Shown piece after piece: positions 21,201 to 33,268 of a stretch of 64,000 bases of DNA; position 1 is the first letter of the stretch; the number at the start of each line of letters is the position of its first letter. A model generated the notes under the pieces. That model was not told where the DNA came from. It did not search any database and saw only the letters and a program-made list of their open reading frames with translations. Position numbers and translations under genes: made by a program. Source of the stretch: Linum tenue (Eukaryota; Streptophyta; Magnoliopsida; Malpighiales; Linaceae); the NCBI GenBank assembly GCA_946122785.1, contig CAMGYJ010000011.1:23561007-23625006 (forward strand), written 5' to 3'.

Positions 21201-24200
21201 GTATTTTCATTCAGAATATATGGCAAGAAGCGGGAGGGATGCAATCGATTCTGAAAGTTCATATAAGATTTTTTTTCCTTTTCAATGAGAAAATGCTTCA
21301 AATAATTAATTTTGTTTCTCTCAATAATTAGTTGCTAAACAGTAGAAAAGTAAGTAATCTGTATGGTATGGGTAGGGATGGTAATTTGTACCCGCCCTGC
21401 CAGGTATTACCCGACTTGACTTGTGCTGGGGTGGGGTGGGGTGGGCAATTCCTGACCCACAGTAGTGTGGGTGCGGAGGCATGTATTGCTTTCACCCTGC
21501 CTCGTTCCGCCCCGTTCTACCTTGGTTTGTCTCAATATCTATTTTTATTTTTCCTAATTTCACTTATCTTAAATAATATTTTGGCCTAATACCAGAAAAG
21601 GGCCCATAGTTTAGGGTTTGGGTCACTTGTACCCCTAAGTTTTTACCGTGTCACTTATGTCACAAAGTTTATAGTGCTCATGTCAATTTTGTCCTCCCTC
21701 ATTTAGTTGACTGTTAGATTTGACGGTCAACCTAACGGCGGTCAACATTTCGTTGACTTTGTGCCAACATATCTGCCATGTCATTGACACATAAGAAAAT
21801 AATATTTTTTAAAATTTAATTAAAAATAAAAAATAAAAAATTCAGCTACTCCGCATTTTCTTTTTCTAGCCCAAATTAATAAATTCCAAATTTCAGCTAC
21901 TCAGCAGCAACCCAGATTTCCCAGCCTTGGATTTCTCCTCTTCTTCCCTCAAAATTGCAGCTTTCGATTCATTCTCTTCCACTTTCTCCACTTTCTTCTT
22001 CTTCTTCTTGCTACTACTACTGCTGCTCTTCTTCTTCTCCCCGGAACCAGGAAGACTCTGTTTCACCGTCGCCTTGCCGTTGCTTTCCGCGCCGCCGGGC
22101 AGGACATCGAAGCTGGAGCTCGACCGGCGGTTGGTGGAGTTGAGCCTGGGAGAGATTTGGAGGACATCGACCACCGGGTAGCTCCACCAATCGTCCACCC
22201 TCCTAAACGCCCTGATTCCTCCCCTGTTTCTACAAGCTGCCTCTAGAGGCGAGGCGGCTGAACACTGCGGGTCGGGCCATGAGCAGGGGAGGTAGCCGAA
22301 TCTAGATTTCTGGGTAGAAGCTCGAAGCTCGAATCGGGAATGGGAAAATTGAAGATCGAAGGTCGAATCTCGTTCGTCGTCGATTCGAGCTCCGACTCCC
22401 TATTTCTCGTTCGCCGTCAATTCAAACATGCACGATGGGGAAATCGAGATGAGTAGAATTGGGTCGGATGGGGAAGAGGATGGGTTTGGAATTAAAATAT
22501 GGGTCTGGGATTCACATGGAAGATGGGGAAAACCAATTTGAGTACCGGATCTGGAATCCAATTTTGGTATGAGGTTCAATTGAATATGCTTCCATGGATT
22601 CCTTGTTTTTAGGTTTTCGTCTGAGGAAGACGATGGTACGAACATGAAGGAATGGGGGCAAACGACAAAATCCTATTTTGGAATTTTTATTTTATCAAAT
22701 TTTTATTAAAGTATATAATTTTATTTTTAAGTATTAATTATTATTTACTTTATATTAGATGGTGTGGCAAAAAAAATCCACATCATATGCCACATCATCG
22801 GTAAAAATTTTGACGGTTGACTACTAACGGTCAAAGTTAACGGAAATTAAACTTTGGGACATAAGTGACACGGTAAAAACTTAGGGGTACAAGTGACCCA
22901 AACCCTAAACTATGGGCCCTTTTTTGGTATTAGGCCTATGATAATATTTTCATCCATTGATACTTTAAATAAGTGCAGGACTTCAATTTTCAGCTAATTA
23001 GACTTGTTTAGTCTACCTATTATCTCTATTTTTCATTTATGAACTATTTTTCCTCTGTTTTATTGTTAAAAATAAATGTTTTCTTCAAATGAATATATAA
23101 GAATGGGTCGACCTGTGCTAACCCGTACCCGCGTTGGTATTACCCAACCTGACTCACACTTGATGCGAGGCGGGTATGGATATTGATGTATCCGCCCTAC
23201 CCATTGCCATCACTTGGTACGGGACGTCTAATACAAAGCATTTCATATTTACTTTTCCTTTTCTAGCAAGTTTCACGAGATTAGCCTTTTATTGTCTGTA
23301 TAAATTTGGTACATCGTGGATGTATCTGTGAGGCTTTCACATGTAATCCCAGGGAAGTTCGTAATGATGGATAGTATTAATAGGTATCTTAGAATTGATT
23401 CTGTGTTGAATGTGCATATCAACATTAGTCACTGTGTGGTAGGCTATACTTTCTCTTATGACCTTGCAGGATGCAGAAGGTGTACTCGTTGCAAACATAG
23501 GAAGTTACATGGGTGGTGTAGACCTATGGCAAAATGAGGATGAATCTTATGATAGTTTTGATCCACAATCTATGCATGATAAGTTACTCGAAGTTGTTAG
23601 CATTTCTGGAACGTGGCACTTAGGAAAACTTCAGGTGAACTACGATGATGTTTAAAATTCTTTGTAATAGCACTCGTCGTTGACATAGCAGTGGTGCAAT
23701 ATAGACTTGCTGTATTTGCATTTTCATTTTCCCAGATAGCTTATGGTAAAATTGGATTGATCTTGTACATCTCAGGTTGGGCTTTCACGTGCACGCAGAC
23801 TTGCACAAGGGCAGTTGATTAAGATACAGTTGTTTGCTCCTCTGCCTGTGCAAATAGACGGGGAGCCATGGCTACAGCAACCATGTACGTTGATTGTATC
23901 CCATCATGGCCAGGTAACTCTCTCTCTCTCTCTCTCTCATGGGAACTTTATTTTATCTAGATTATGGTAGAGTCGTGCGGCGATGGGCTGAGATTCATTC
24001 TTGCAGTTACTACATATAGTTCCATAGCAGACAACTTAGTGGATGCGTTACATGTAATGAATCGACCACCAGTAGAACTGACCATTCGTTTTGATGAGGC
24101 AGGCCTTCATGTTGAGAAGAGCAGCAGAAGAACCACTTGGACATGCAGCGGCCATAATTGCCGATGTGCTTGAGAATGCTGAAACTGACCATGTTATCAA

Positions 24201-24252
24201 TGCTTCACAGAAGCGAGCTCTTCTTCATGAGATGGCTCTCAGGCTATGTTGA
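18292..24252 (+). CDS. DGK1-like: Diacylglycerol kinase, DGK1/2 type
   Basis: Phosphorylates diacylglycerol to phosphatidic acid at membranes. The exons I assign are 18292-19467, 20111-20477, 20617-20693, 21017-21136, 23470-23634, 23776-23913 and 24103-24252. They total 2193 nt (730 aa), close to the known length of Arabidopsis DGK1. Residues ~23-45 form one hydrophobic membrane segment followed by Arg-Arg. Two Cys/His-rich C1 domains span ~77-138 and ~150-212, the second extended as in this cluster. The catalytic domain starts near 361 ([12 protein letters not shown]). The nucleotide-binding loop GGDGT is at ~421-425 and [11 protein letters not shown] follows. The accessory domain runs from [12 protein letters not shown] to the C-terminal [10 protein letters not shown]. 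All junctions keep frame and no stop interrupts it, so it looks functional. Intron 4 (21137-23469) carries nested TEs; intron 2 is GC-AG. Confidence 0.95.
20478..20616 (+). other. GC-AG intron in the DGK gene
   Basis: The frame requires the donor G|GCAAGTG at 20477/20478, joining CTT-G to GT-GTC and giving NNYLGVGCDAK. The nearby GT at 20482 would shift frame into a stop. GCAAGT is the usual consensus for the GC-AG class. The acceptor is TTTGTAG at 20610-20616. Confidence 0.85.
21583..22940. mobile_element. Pack-MULE-like element in the intronic MITE
   Basis: Long, nearly perfect terminal inverted repeats of about 85 bp begin GGCCTAATACCAGAAAAGGG on the left, with the complement at 22855-22935. 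The flank ATAATATTTT is duplicated exactly (21573-21582 and 22941-22950), the 10-bp TSD typical of Mutator-like elements. The interior (about 21890-22650) is clearly more GC-rich than the AT-rich ends. It has a minus-strand frame (see next entry) and no transposase. This fits a Pack-MULE carrying host gene pieces. Insertion did not disturb the DGK exons. Confidence 0.8.
21893..22198 (-). pseudogene. Probable captured gene fragment in Pack-MULE
   Basis: A 101-codon minus-strand frame beginning [20 protein letters not shown], with a Ser-rich then Lys-rich stretch ([18 protein letters not shown]). It lies antisense to the DGK gene within the GC-rich interior. I cannot name the donor gene. No promoter or full-length structure is evident, so a captured fragment is the best reading. 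Confidence 0.45.
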
Positions 24253-24490
24253 GGTGTGTCTTCAGGAGCCACCTGTCTTCTGTTTTAAGACTGCAGCTTT
24301 GTGTGATTTGTTCCACTTCCACATGATGTTTGTAAATGAAAAACTGTGCTCAAAGGATTTATAGGAAAAGCGATTCCCACAATGAAGTTGAAAAGGAAGG
24401 GGAATTTTGCATATATAGTTCTCCACAGAATGGTTTGCTATATTCCCAATACTGTACAAACTAACACATCGGTTCAGTCTTGACATGGTT
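24253..24490 (+). other. Probable DGK 3' UTR
   Basis: AT-rich sequence after the TGA at 24250-24252. It runs towards a convergently transcribed minus-strand gene whose stop is at 24585. No single poly(A) signal stands out. Confidence 0.5.
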
Positions 24491-24584
24491 TATGAGAAGT
24501 TGATGCAATCTCTCTCTTTCTCTCTCCCCCCTATTTTACACGCTATGCAAGTACCGGAAACCTTTGTCGACATCGAAGCACAGT

Positions 24585-24917
24585 TTACGGGAGTGGTTCG
24601 TTGGAAGCAAATGATCGGCTCTTGTTTCCCTGCAGATTCCTGAAGAGCAACATTTTGGTAGCCTTCTTCCATAACCTGCCTATGTACTCCCTGCAGGCAG
24701 CTCCTGGACCGACGATGCAGCCTTTGTCGGCCACGTAGGCTGGGTAAGGTGACGACCACTTGAGCCCTTGTAGGGCCCTATTGACCTGACACGTCATGGC
24801 TCTGAGTTCATACGAGTCGTAGATGATGCTCCCGTCGTACCGGGGGCTAAGCTTGACGATGGATTGTGGAGTCCTTATTTGAGGGGGAGGAGGAGGTGGA
24901 GATGGAGAAGAGGCCAT
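24585..24917 (-). CDS. Hypothetical small plant protein, 110 aa
   Basis: A single-exon minus-strand frame. The N-terminus is proline-rich (MASSPSPPPPPPQIRTP). A compact region follows with IVKLSPRYDGSIIYDSYELR, VNRALQGLKW and CREYIGRLWKKATK, ending in a basic tail. There is no signal peptide or membrane segment. The composition and absence of decay suggest a real gene, but I do not recognise the family or function. It converges on the DGK gene, with under 350 bp between the stops, so their 3' UTRs may overlap. A TATA-like ATATAA on the minus strand lies near 24966-24971. Upstream, a hAT element begins at 25223 and may have brought or cut off control sequences. Confidence 0.65.
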   Translation of the reverse strand: MASSPSPPPPPPQIRTPQSIVKLSPRYDGSIIYDSYELRAMTCQVNRALQGLKWSSPYPAYVADKGCIVGPGAACREYIGRLWKKATKMLLFRNLQGNKSRSFASNEPLP

Positions 24918-25222
24918 GGCTGGCTTCTGTGGCAGCTTCTTCTCAGCTTACAGTTATGGAAGGGGTTATATGATGGAGATGAAAGAAGAAGGCAGGCAGT
25001 TCCTTTGCTCCAAATTAAAGCCAGCTTCGAAGGGGTTCTCTCTTTATCATGTTGCATGAGGAGAAAAGAAACAAGCGTCGTGCTTTGGAAGTTACGGAGT
25101 TGGGCTGGCTTGGCTCTTGGGTGACGTCTTTCCCTATGAATGAAGCATATGCTTTTGACTTGAGCTGTACTATTATTATACTAGCACAACGTCCGGCACG
25201 TTGGCGATGGTTATATAATTTG

Positions 25223-26461
25223 TAGGGTGGGCAACGAGAAACCGATATTTGGGTCTACTCATATCCCTTTTGTCTTTTTAGAATTATGGGTATTCAAATG
25301 CCCTTTTTTTAAAAACGGGATGGGAAATTTGTATAATAGGTACTCGCGGGTAGTCCGTTAATACCCGTTTGGGTAATATGGGTACTCGTAATGCCCATTT
25401 CATGATTAGATTGAATTAGTTGAGATGAACTTATCTAGAATATTAGGGGTGATTAGCTGAAGTGTTAGTAGGAACTGTTTGTAGGGGTGCTTCTGGATTG
25501 AGGTGGGATTTAAGATTTGTCCATGGTTGTCACGCCAGCAGGCGTGTCACTGGTTGAACCTAGTTCAACCTGTATCGGTCATAAAACCGGCATGACGCTA
25601 CCGGTATGATCGGCATGATCGATATACGAATCTCCAAGTAAAATGATCATATCTTAGTGAATTTAATTGATAAAAAGTAATTTATTATTTATTTTATGCG
25701 TTAAAAAGTTAAATGTTGCTGTTATTTGTTGGATTCAAGTACAAATATTCAGGTGTTGACGTTAAATGTCGTGTTTAAATATGAGTATTTGTAAATTATT
25801 TGTAATATTAACCGACATGAACCGGCACAAACCGATATGTACCACCGGTCGAACCATTCCACTTGTTAAACCGACACACTGGCATAAACCGGTTTGACAA
25901 CCTTGTATTTGTCTAAATGTCTATATTAACTATCGAACTATAAGAAAAGAGAAGGCCCTATTTTGTATGTAGCGGTGGAACTATTTATATGCAATATGAA
26001 TGTTTGTATTAATTCTCTCAAATCTCAATCCTTGTACTGTTTTATATGCAACATGGGAAAGAGCAGGCTCTATTTACACTGAGGTCGATTAGGCGTTTAT
26101 AACTCTGAGATTTCACTTCTGACTTCTTGCTGGTGGCGGCAGCACTTCAGATTCATCATCAAATTAATCATCGTGAATGTATGAATCCTATGGCTAGCTA
26201 GATTAATGTTAGCTTTAGTAAAAAAAACTACTATTTTTAAGTATCAAAAGTAGATGGGGAATTGTTTATTATTGAATCTTTTGATGAATATTGAATCCTT
26301 TTGCAAAAACTACAATTTGTCATTTTAGATATTTATGGGTTACTCGTGGGTACCCGTTATCCATCCCGTATGGGTAATGGGTATTCGTTAACCGTACGGG
26401 TTTAGAACATGGGATGTAGTATCCTCTTCAAATGAGATTGGGTACCCGTTGCCCACCCCTA
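25223..26461. mobile_element. hAT-type element, 1.24 kb
   Basis: The left end TAGGGTGGGCAACGAG is inverted to the right end CCCGTTGCCCACCCCTA. The exact 8-bp TSD ATAATTTG is at 25215-25222 and 26462-26469. The subterminal zones share GGGTACCCG and GGGTAATGGGTA phrases. It has no transposase. A second element lies inside at 25522-25905. Confidence 0.85.
25522..25905. mobile_element. Small hAT-like element nested in the hAT element
   Basis: Inverted ends CATGGTTGTCA and TGACAACCTTG. ATTTGTC is repeated on both sides (25515-25521 and 25907-25913). ACCGG-containing phrases recur in the interior. No coding. Confidence 0.65.
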
Positions 26462-26738
26462 ATAATTTGTACGTGTCATTTGCAGTAAACTATCTAGACA
26501 AATACTCAAATTACTTTGAATATGCTTAGAACGTATTACAAAACATGAGAAAGTGGGGGAAAAGAAGAAATACAGCTAATAGTGACATATATGCTTACAA
26601 ACAAAGTGTTGCCTATATAAACAGTCCATAAATGACAATATTAGAGTTGCTTCCTAGAATATATACATAATCAATCTTCATCAAAAATGAAAGATCTAAT
26701 ATCACTACAAATACCAACCTTTATAGAAATTGTCATTT

Positions 26739-26880
26739 AGGGTAAATTGCATGGTTGTTCATGTCATTTAGTAAAACATGTCATATTTGGTCACTCTCCC
26801 ATTAGTGGTCGTTCATCTCCATTAATTGAGCTCGTTAATTATGTGCTGATGTGGCAGACGTAATCGACTAGTCAGCTTTA
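26739..26880 (+). repeat. Mutator-type left terminus
   Basis: AGGGTAAATTGCATGGTTGT with CATATTTGGTCACT and GTGCTGATGTGGCAG is the usual opening of a common plant MULE family; the same style recurs at 44553. It precedes the MULE-like coding relic starting at 27479. Confidence 0.5.
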
Positions 26881-27478
26881 TTTAACCAGAAAATGTTGAA
26901 AACCGACCCGCCACGTCAGTGAGACCCGCCATGTCATCTTGTCCAACCCAACCTAACCCTTTAACCATACCTGAACCAATAACTGACACTCAAATTAAAA
27001 CCCTAAAATGTAAAGCGGATCCACATAATTTGCCATTGTCGATCGTGACTCCTTCCTCCCCACTTTCTTCCTCTTCCTCTTCCTCTTTGTTCGATAGTTC
27101 ACTGGCAACTAGGGAGGGATGGAGCCAGCCACGTCATCCTCTTTAACTCCTTTCTCTCACTTCCTGGTTCAAACTCGTCTCCCTTCTTATTCTTCATCTC
27201 ACGTCGTTGTAGGTTTTCCCCTATTTAAGACATTAACGAATCCCTAAATCGAAGCTCTGATTCTCCTGTGTTCTCTCCGACGGTAAAGGTGAGTTTTTCT
27301 ATTTTTCCTCAACCATTTGTTATCCAAACATGTCTGGAAAGTCTAGAAAAGAGGAAGAAGGGGACAGACAAAAGTGACGAGTGGGTGTTCTGGCTTTTGT
27401 GGGTTTATTTTTAGTTTTTTATACTAAAATTTGCACGCTCTTGTCGGTTTTCCAGGTCACCTTTTCACTGAAGAAACC

Positions 27479-30400
27479 ATGGTGGGGCGTGTGCGGGTAG
27501 CAAATGCTACTCAGCCAAAATATCGTGTGTTCCCCATTGTTTTCGCTCTTGTTTTATGGTAGATAGCTACTTTGGGTTGTCCTATTCCACAATTGAAATT
27601 TATTAGAGATAATGACAACACTTGGTGTAGTTTTCGAATAGAAGGTGGCAACTGGCAAATGACCACCTACTTTGCTAATCCATTACTGATCAATACCTTT
27701 TCAATTAACTCCTTTCAGTTGCATTTTTTTAACAAACGGGTGCAAGCAGTGGAGAGTTCACCTTTTCAGTTCATGTATCTCATGAATTGAAAAAGAAGGG
27801 CAACAAACACTACAAGAAAGTATGGCTTTAGAGGCAGAGATTATTTGCAGCTAAAAACCATTTATTTGTTTCTGTATATCTTTTGAACAAATAATTTATT
27901 TGCAATGGACGCCTCTATCTCTAATTCTTTTTATAAGCAAATATAGATGCAAATAATATTTGTTTCTAATTGAGGAATGTGAGTCAAATCTTTTTATGGT
28001 AATTCCACTTTAAAACACTATATTTTATATTTTTATTGGTTTTAGAGTGAACTGTTTTTGTTCCTATTACTAGATTTGGAGATAATTATATTGGTTTCTA
28101 GAAGACCTTACGTAAACATGAATATTTGGTTTGGAAGCAAATAATTTTGCTTCTAAGTCAACTTTCATAATTTTGCTTCAATTTTAATTTTACTTTCTAT
28201 GTGAAAAATTTGTTTCCTGGAAAATAAAGAGGGCCCACACCAATTAGTTTTATAAAGAGAGAATGACAATTCAAATTCTATTAATAACTTTATATTACAC
28301 TTATTTTTAAAATACATGGATACTTTACTCATAAAAAAATATAAATACAACCAATACATAAAGAATACATTACTTCTACTACTTTTACTAAGCTAATCAT
28401 CTACCCCACGCTGGTGACTCTGCTATCACCGGCAGACCATGACCAAATCTCCTCCACGCCGTTGTTCTTCCTCTCGCTAGACATAGTCAACTTCTAAGAT
28501 GAGAAGATGAATCCGACGATGAATGCTGGGGTATCGTAGACGAGATCAACATGGATTAGGATATAGTGGCGCTGGGTATGGCTAAATCTGAGGGAGGAGG
28601 AGGAAACGTTAGGGGTGTTCAAATGGTGTGGTTACCGTGGTAACCATTTTAATAGGTACTATTTGGATATTTTGGTTTGGTTAATTTGGATAATAGATTT
28701 GGTTTGGTTAAATTTTTTAACTTGTTTGGTTTAAGTGGTTTGGTTTAGTTTCAGACACTCCTAACCGATCAAACCAAATTAGCCAGTTAAGTAATTAGCT
28801 ATATATCTAATATATTATATATATATATACTTAATACTTTGCATAACCACTCAAGAGTCAGATGTAAGATAATTGTATTAGTTACATGTATTTATGTTAA
28901 GGATTAACTATAATTTTATGTAGATTGTTATGTGTTATTCCTTATATAAATTGCAAATTGATGGAAATTTTCTCACTTAATGATAATGTAATGATATATT
29001 GGTTATTTTGGTTAACCGATTAAACTTTAGTTTGGTTAATTTAGTTTTTGTATTAGTTTGGATGGTTTGGTTATGATATTGTATTCCATGGTTAATAGAA
29101 TTTAGGCTTATTTGGTTTGGTAATTATCATGGTTAATAGAATTTAGGCTTAATAGAATTGTTTGAAAGCGTACAAGAAGAATCAGCAATTAGCTGTGAAA
29201 CAAAAAAAAAAAAAAAAAAAAAGAGGCCTGGAGGCCCAAACTTTTACAAAAATTAGAGACTAGAATCTACACAAATCTCAGATAAACTAAAATGATAAAA
29301 TCACCTTAAAGAGGTAGATCTATTCTCTAGATCCTTGTACGATCTGGATCTTGATGCGAGCGAGATTAGTGACTGGCGACACATGCCAAAGATGGACCAG
29401 TCTAGGTTGGAGTTGTGCGATCTAGATATGAGTGAAATAAGACTTGGGAGCAGGGAGCCCATAGCATCTTGTCTCCATCAACGCCATCGCCTACGGTCAC
29501 CCAACAAAATTACCATTCGCCCCCTTCCTGCATCAATAACTTCACTGTTCACCTCAAATGGAAAAGAACCGATGTAAAAAGAAGAGAATTAGAAAGAAGA
29601 GGATGCAGTGATGAGAAGGAAGATGAAAAGGTGCCTTTCTGTCGAGAGAGGTATAAGAGATAGTTAGGTATAAGGGTTTCATTTATTTGGAGATGAATGA
29701 ACGGTAGGGATTGGAGCAGTGGACGATTGAGATTTGTTCTAAATTAATACCACGAATTTTTTTCTTCAAATTAATTATTGACCTACATATATTATTGTGG
29801 AAACTGCCATTCTTAGTTGCTATAGAAGCATTTATATTTGTTTCCAAAACGAGATTGGAGTAGCTTTTAAAATTTTTCTTTCAAAATTAATGGGAGCACA
29901 GAGCACTTATATTTGTCTCAAAAAGAATTATATTTGTCGTAAAATAACTATAGGTAGCATTAGCATTTGTTTCTAAAAATCTTTAGATTTGCCTCCATAT
30001 AACATAACTATATGAAACATTTGTATTTGTTTCTAAAACTATTATTTTAACTTCATTTTATATAAGTTAAAACTAATATTATGAACCAGAGACCAATTTT
30101 ATGAGATATCGAGACAAATAATGAATTTGCGGCTATAGGTTAGATATAGAGAGAGATACAATAATTGTCTCTAATTATTTGTCCCTAAAGCCATACTTTC
30201 CCGTAGTGAAGCATTTTGTCAATGACAAGTCAACTGTGTTTTGGGACCATGCCGACATTGATGACATTGCACGATTTTCCTGAAATATATGTGGCGTGTG
30301 TTGGACAATAAAGATTCAAAGTTCTAGTGGAAATATCTTTGCACCAATGTAATTTCGGAGATTGCTAATGATGAAGACATTCTAAGCATGGCAACGGTAG

Positions 30401-30597
30401 CTAACGAAGATGAAAGGATCATCGAGTTGTATGCTATCTCCGACAATGATATTCAAGATTTCATGAACAGTGGATTGGAGGAAGTGGGCGCTACCAGTTT
30501 GAGAAGAAAGCCGAGAAAGGTTGTTGAAGTTGAGTGTGAAGATGATTCTAACTATGACGAGGAAGAAGACGGTGAGTATGTGGATGCTGAAGAATAA
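27479..30597 (+). pseudogene. MULE-type N-terminal coding relic, split by CACTA
   Basis: A frame begins with the ATG at 27479 after a possible leader intron (AGGTGAGT near 27289). It includes LKFIRDNDNTWCSFRIEGGN and ends at GNK before the CACTA insertion at 27808. After the insertion (30212 on) it resumes with HFVNDKSTVFWDHADIDDIA. Later comes ISEIANDEDILSMATVANED followed by ERIIELYAISDN and an acidic tail. The pattern of a paired N-terminal domain then an ..ELYV-like strand resembles the N-terminus of MuDR-type transposases. The catalytic domain is absent and several stops are present. The family assignment is tentative. Confidence 0.35.
27808..30208. mobile_element. CACTA element, non-autonomous (2401 bp)
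   Basis: The left end CACTACAAGAAAGTATGGCT and the right end, reading CACTACGGGAAAGTATGGCT in complement, are near-perfect inverted repeats starting with the diagnostic CACTA. The flanking triplets are AAA and AAG, an imperfect 3-bp duplication. Interior subterminal phrases TATTTGTTTC, ATTTGCAG and similar recur in both orientations. No transposase (TNPD/TNPA type) was found. A 21-base A run is at 29202-29222. Confidence 0.85.
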
Positions 30598-32067
30598 GCC
30601 TTGAGTGATGGGTGAAAATGCAAAGTTTGAAGCAAATGCCACTAAATAGGTTGAAGCTAAAATGGGCAGCTTTAAAGTGGGTGATGGGCAGCCTCAAGTA
30701 GATTTAGTCCATGTAGTGGTCAGTTAGGTCCTTATGAATGATTATTTTGAACTTTGAAGCCTCTAACGGCTCTTGAAAATCAATGTAGATTTGCCATTTT
30801 GTCAAACAAGTGTTAAAACTTGACTTGTCATTTTAGTTATCGTAGTGGTTGTTAGTTAATGATGCATGACTCTTTCAGACAACAAAGCCTTTATTTCTCT
30901 ATTTATCGATGATTATTAGGTGTGATCTAGTTGGTACATATAACCCTTCCGTTTGTTTTTTTACTTCACTTCCAAATTGAGTGTCATGCAGTACACTTTA
31001 AGTAAACAAGTGTGGTCCTGACTTGCTTTTTAAGTGTGATAAGCTTCATAAACATACATGTATTTTGTGCATAAATTATTGATCTTTATGTATGTATGTA
31101 TGTGTTTAAATTGCTCTAAATAAGTTCATATTGATTTTGGAATGACCCTAGTACCATTACCAAGACATGTAACGATTTAACACAGATTGAAACTAAGATT
31201 GTGAACAAAATAAAGTGCAGTGGCAAAGTGCAGACGTGCAGGGTCAAACGTCCAGCAGGAAGCCAAACCGATGAAGACCTAAATCGAATTGTTTTGGGTT
31301 GGAATCTTCACTCAACAGTTACTAGCTCTCACAAATCATTGGAATTGGATTAACTTTCTTGAAGTGAGCAAATGGATTTGGTGGCTCACCTATAGATAAA
31401 AAGATGCAGAAAAATAAATGTAAGGAGAGAGACTTGAACTGGCAGCATCCTTCTCTTGGAAATGGGATCTGCAAATGCATTGTCTTGTGGGATAAAATCT
31501 GCAGAAAATAAACTTAAAAAGGGGCAGCAACTAAGGGCTTAGGGAGACACTTTTGGAGACTAGTTTTAGACAACAAAAAAAATCAAAGGAGAAAGCACAC
31601 TTTGGAGTTCAGCATTTTGAAGAAAGAAAGACTCTTGTAAGTTGGAGATTAACTTCAACACTTAGTACTTTCTCTACTCTTTTGTTTAGGTAATTAGTTA
31701 TGATGTTGAACATTAGCATGTTTATGTTTTTTCTTTTCATCATGAACTAATCCCTCAATTTCCAGGGGAAACTTATGGATTGCATTATCTAGTCTCGATG
31801 TTTTAATCACGACTTGTTTTTCCTCCATTTTCTATAGTGTGAAATTGTTTAACGCTTTGTGTTGATTGACCACATTCACAATGATTTGTAGTTTTCAAGG
31901 TTAATAACGATAGTGAAAACCTAGTAGCCGAATGCATTTCACACGAAATAATTGCCTATCGAAGCGATAGTGGATTAAATAGGGAATTATGCAGTCATTT
32001 TAGCGATATCGTTCTTAAAGCTAATTAATTAATTCAGTTAACTACGATAGTAGAAATTGTCTTAATT
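30598..32067. other. Unassigned, probably old TE sequence
   Basis: No credible frame. Phrases such as GTGGTCCTGACTTGCTTTTT (31013) resemble 44371-44392 beyond the Tat element. This suggests that both flanks belong to one older element that the Tat element entered. Clean ends are not visible. Confidence 0.4.
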
Positions 32068-32072
32068 AGTTA

Positions 32073-32628
32073 TGTTGGTGCCACGTTCCTCGAGTCCCAC
32101 CCCTCTCGATCTCGACCCTTTCGTACTCACTAGGGGCGCCCGGATCCTGCAAGGACAAGCGCCTAAAGGGCTAAGGAATGCCCGTTAGCACTCCGACGCC
32201 CAAGTCAGAACCAAGTCTAGAGAGAGAAGTATAAAGTCGGGTTTTAGTGTGAACAGCCAACCTGCATAAATGCTATCGACTGCCCCTATTTATACTCACC
32301 GAACCCGAGGTTGATCTCCACCACGTCACCATCCTCATTTAATGCTCTGTGCCCCTCTGTGAGACAGCTAACCGCCCTGTCAGGCTCCTGACACCTGACA
32401 GGCATCCCACAGCTCTGCCAGGCTCCTGACACACGACAGGCGCCCGCAGGCAGTGGTCCGCCATCCAGCTGGCTGCCACCTGGCTTTTGGTGCTTTATTC
32501 TTAAGATCTCTTCTCTTGTTTGGGCCCAAGGGCCACTAGTGGATATTGACTCTTATCTTTTGGGCCTTGCCCCCCAACTCCTTCTTTGGGAGCCCAAACT
32601 CCTAGCTTGCTGGGCAATACCCCCAACA
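32073..32628 (-). repeat. 3' LTR of Tat element
   Basis: TGTTGGTGCC...CCCCAACA. The purine tract on the minus strand (complement of ATTGCCCCCCAGTT, 32629-32642) sits just inside. TATA-like TATAAATAG (minus) is at 32287-32295. Confidence 0.95.
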
Positions 32629-33260
32629 ATTGCCCCCCAGTTAGGTGCTCGTGGCTTCGCCTTCGAGCGCCTGACTGAACCTCTAGTTGTAATCCGGCCC
32701 TCTCTTAGTCACAGGGCGCTTGTCACACGGCGCGTGCATCGTGTTTTCACTTCCTTCTTGGTCCTACGGGGTGCGCTTGCCCCTCCCCTTCCGCGGGCGG
32801 GCGTCCCGCCTTTGGTGTTGTTTGTGCCACTTGCTGTATGCTCTTCCATGTGCTTCCGTGCCTCTTGCCTGAAAAGGCGCCTCTTGCCAAATGGGGCGCC
32901 TTTTCGAACCATCCCTCCCTTTCGGGCGTTGGATCTTCGCCTGGGCTCACCGCTTCGCGTGTTCACTTTCCGCGATCTTTTTTATAGGCGTCCTCTCATG
33001 GTTTCGTTCTTGACGTGTGTCCTTATCCCTTATGCCCCCCCTCACCCACGCTTTGCTTGCCGGGGAAATTTGGAGAAAAGAAAATTCGAAATTCGAAATT
33101 TGGGAGTTGAGAAATTTCCCCAATAAGGAAAGAGTGGGGGGAAGCTCAAGGGTCCGCCTGGTGTCTTGTGGCTCGCGAAAAGACCAAAAGGTGGGGGGAG
33201 CGGAAGGGTTCCTTCGGCATGACTGACACGTGTCATGCGATGGGTGAGTCTTCTTTTTTC

Positions 33261-33268
33261 TATAAATA
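33261..33268 (+). promoter_or_regulatory. TATA box of the antisense gene
   Basis: TATAAATA, 143 bp before the ATG at 33411, in a CT-rich leader. It is oriented against the retrotransposon transcript, so the gene has its own promoter. Confidence 0.6.

Larger units (their letters stand above)
21372..23214. mobile_element. hAT-type MITE in DGK intron 4
   Basis: The left end TAGGGATGGTAATTTGTACC (21373) and the right end CCCATTGCCATCAC (23200-23213) are inverted. The internal phrases (TACCCGCC, GGTATTACCC) mirror each other. The flanks TGGTATGG (21364-21371) and TGGTACGG (23215-23222) form an 8-bp TSD with one mismatch, as expected for hAT. Without the inner element at 21583-22940 it would be about 475 bp. 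Confidence 0.75.

Noticed and set aside
21927..22181. Plus-strand Phe/Leu-rich frame
   Set aside because: Mirror of the Ser/Lys-rich minus-strand frame; low complexity.
28615..29140. hAT MITE in the CACTA element (starts TAGGGGTGTTCAAATGG)
   Set aside because: The start looks right and internal GGTTTGGTT repeats fit, but I found no inverted right end or TSD.
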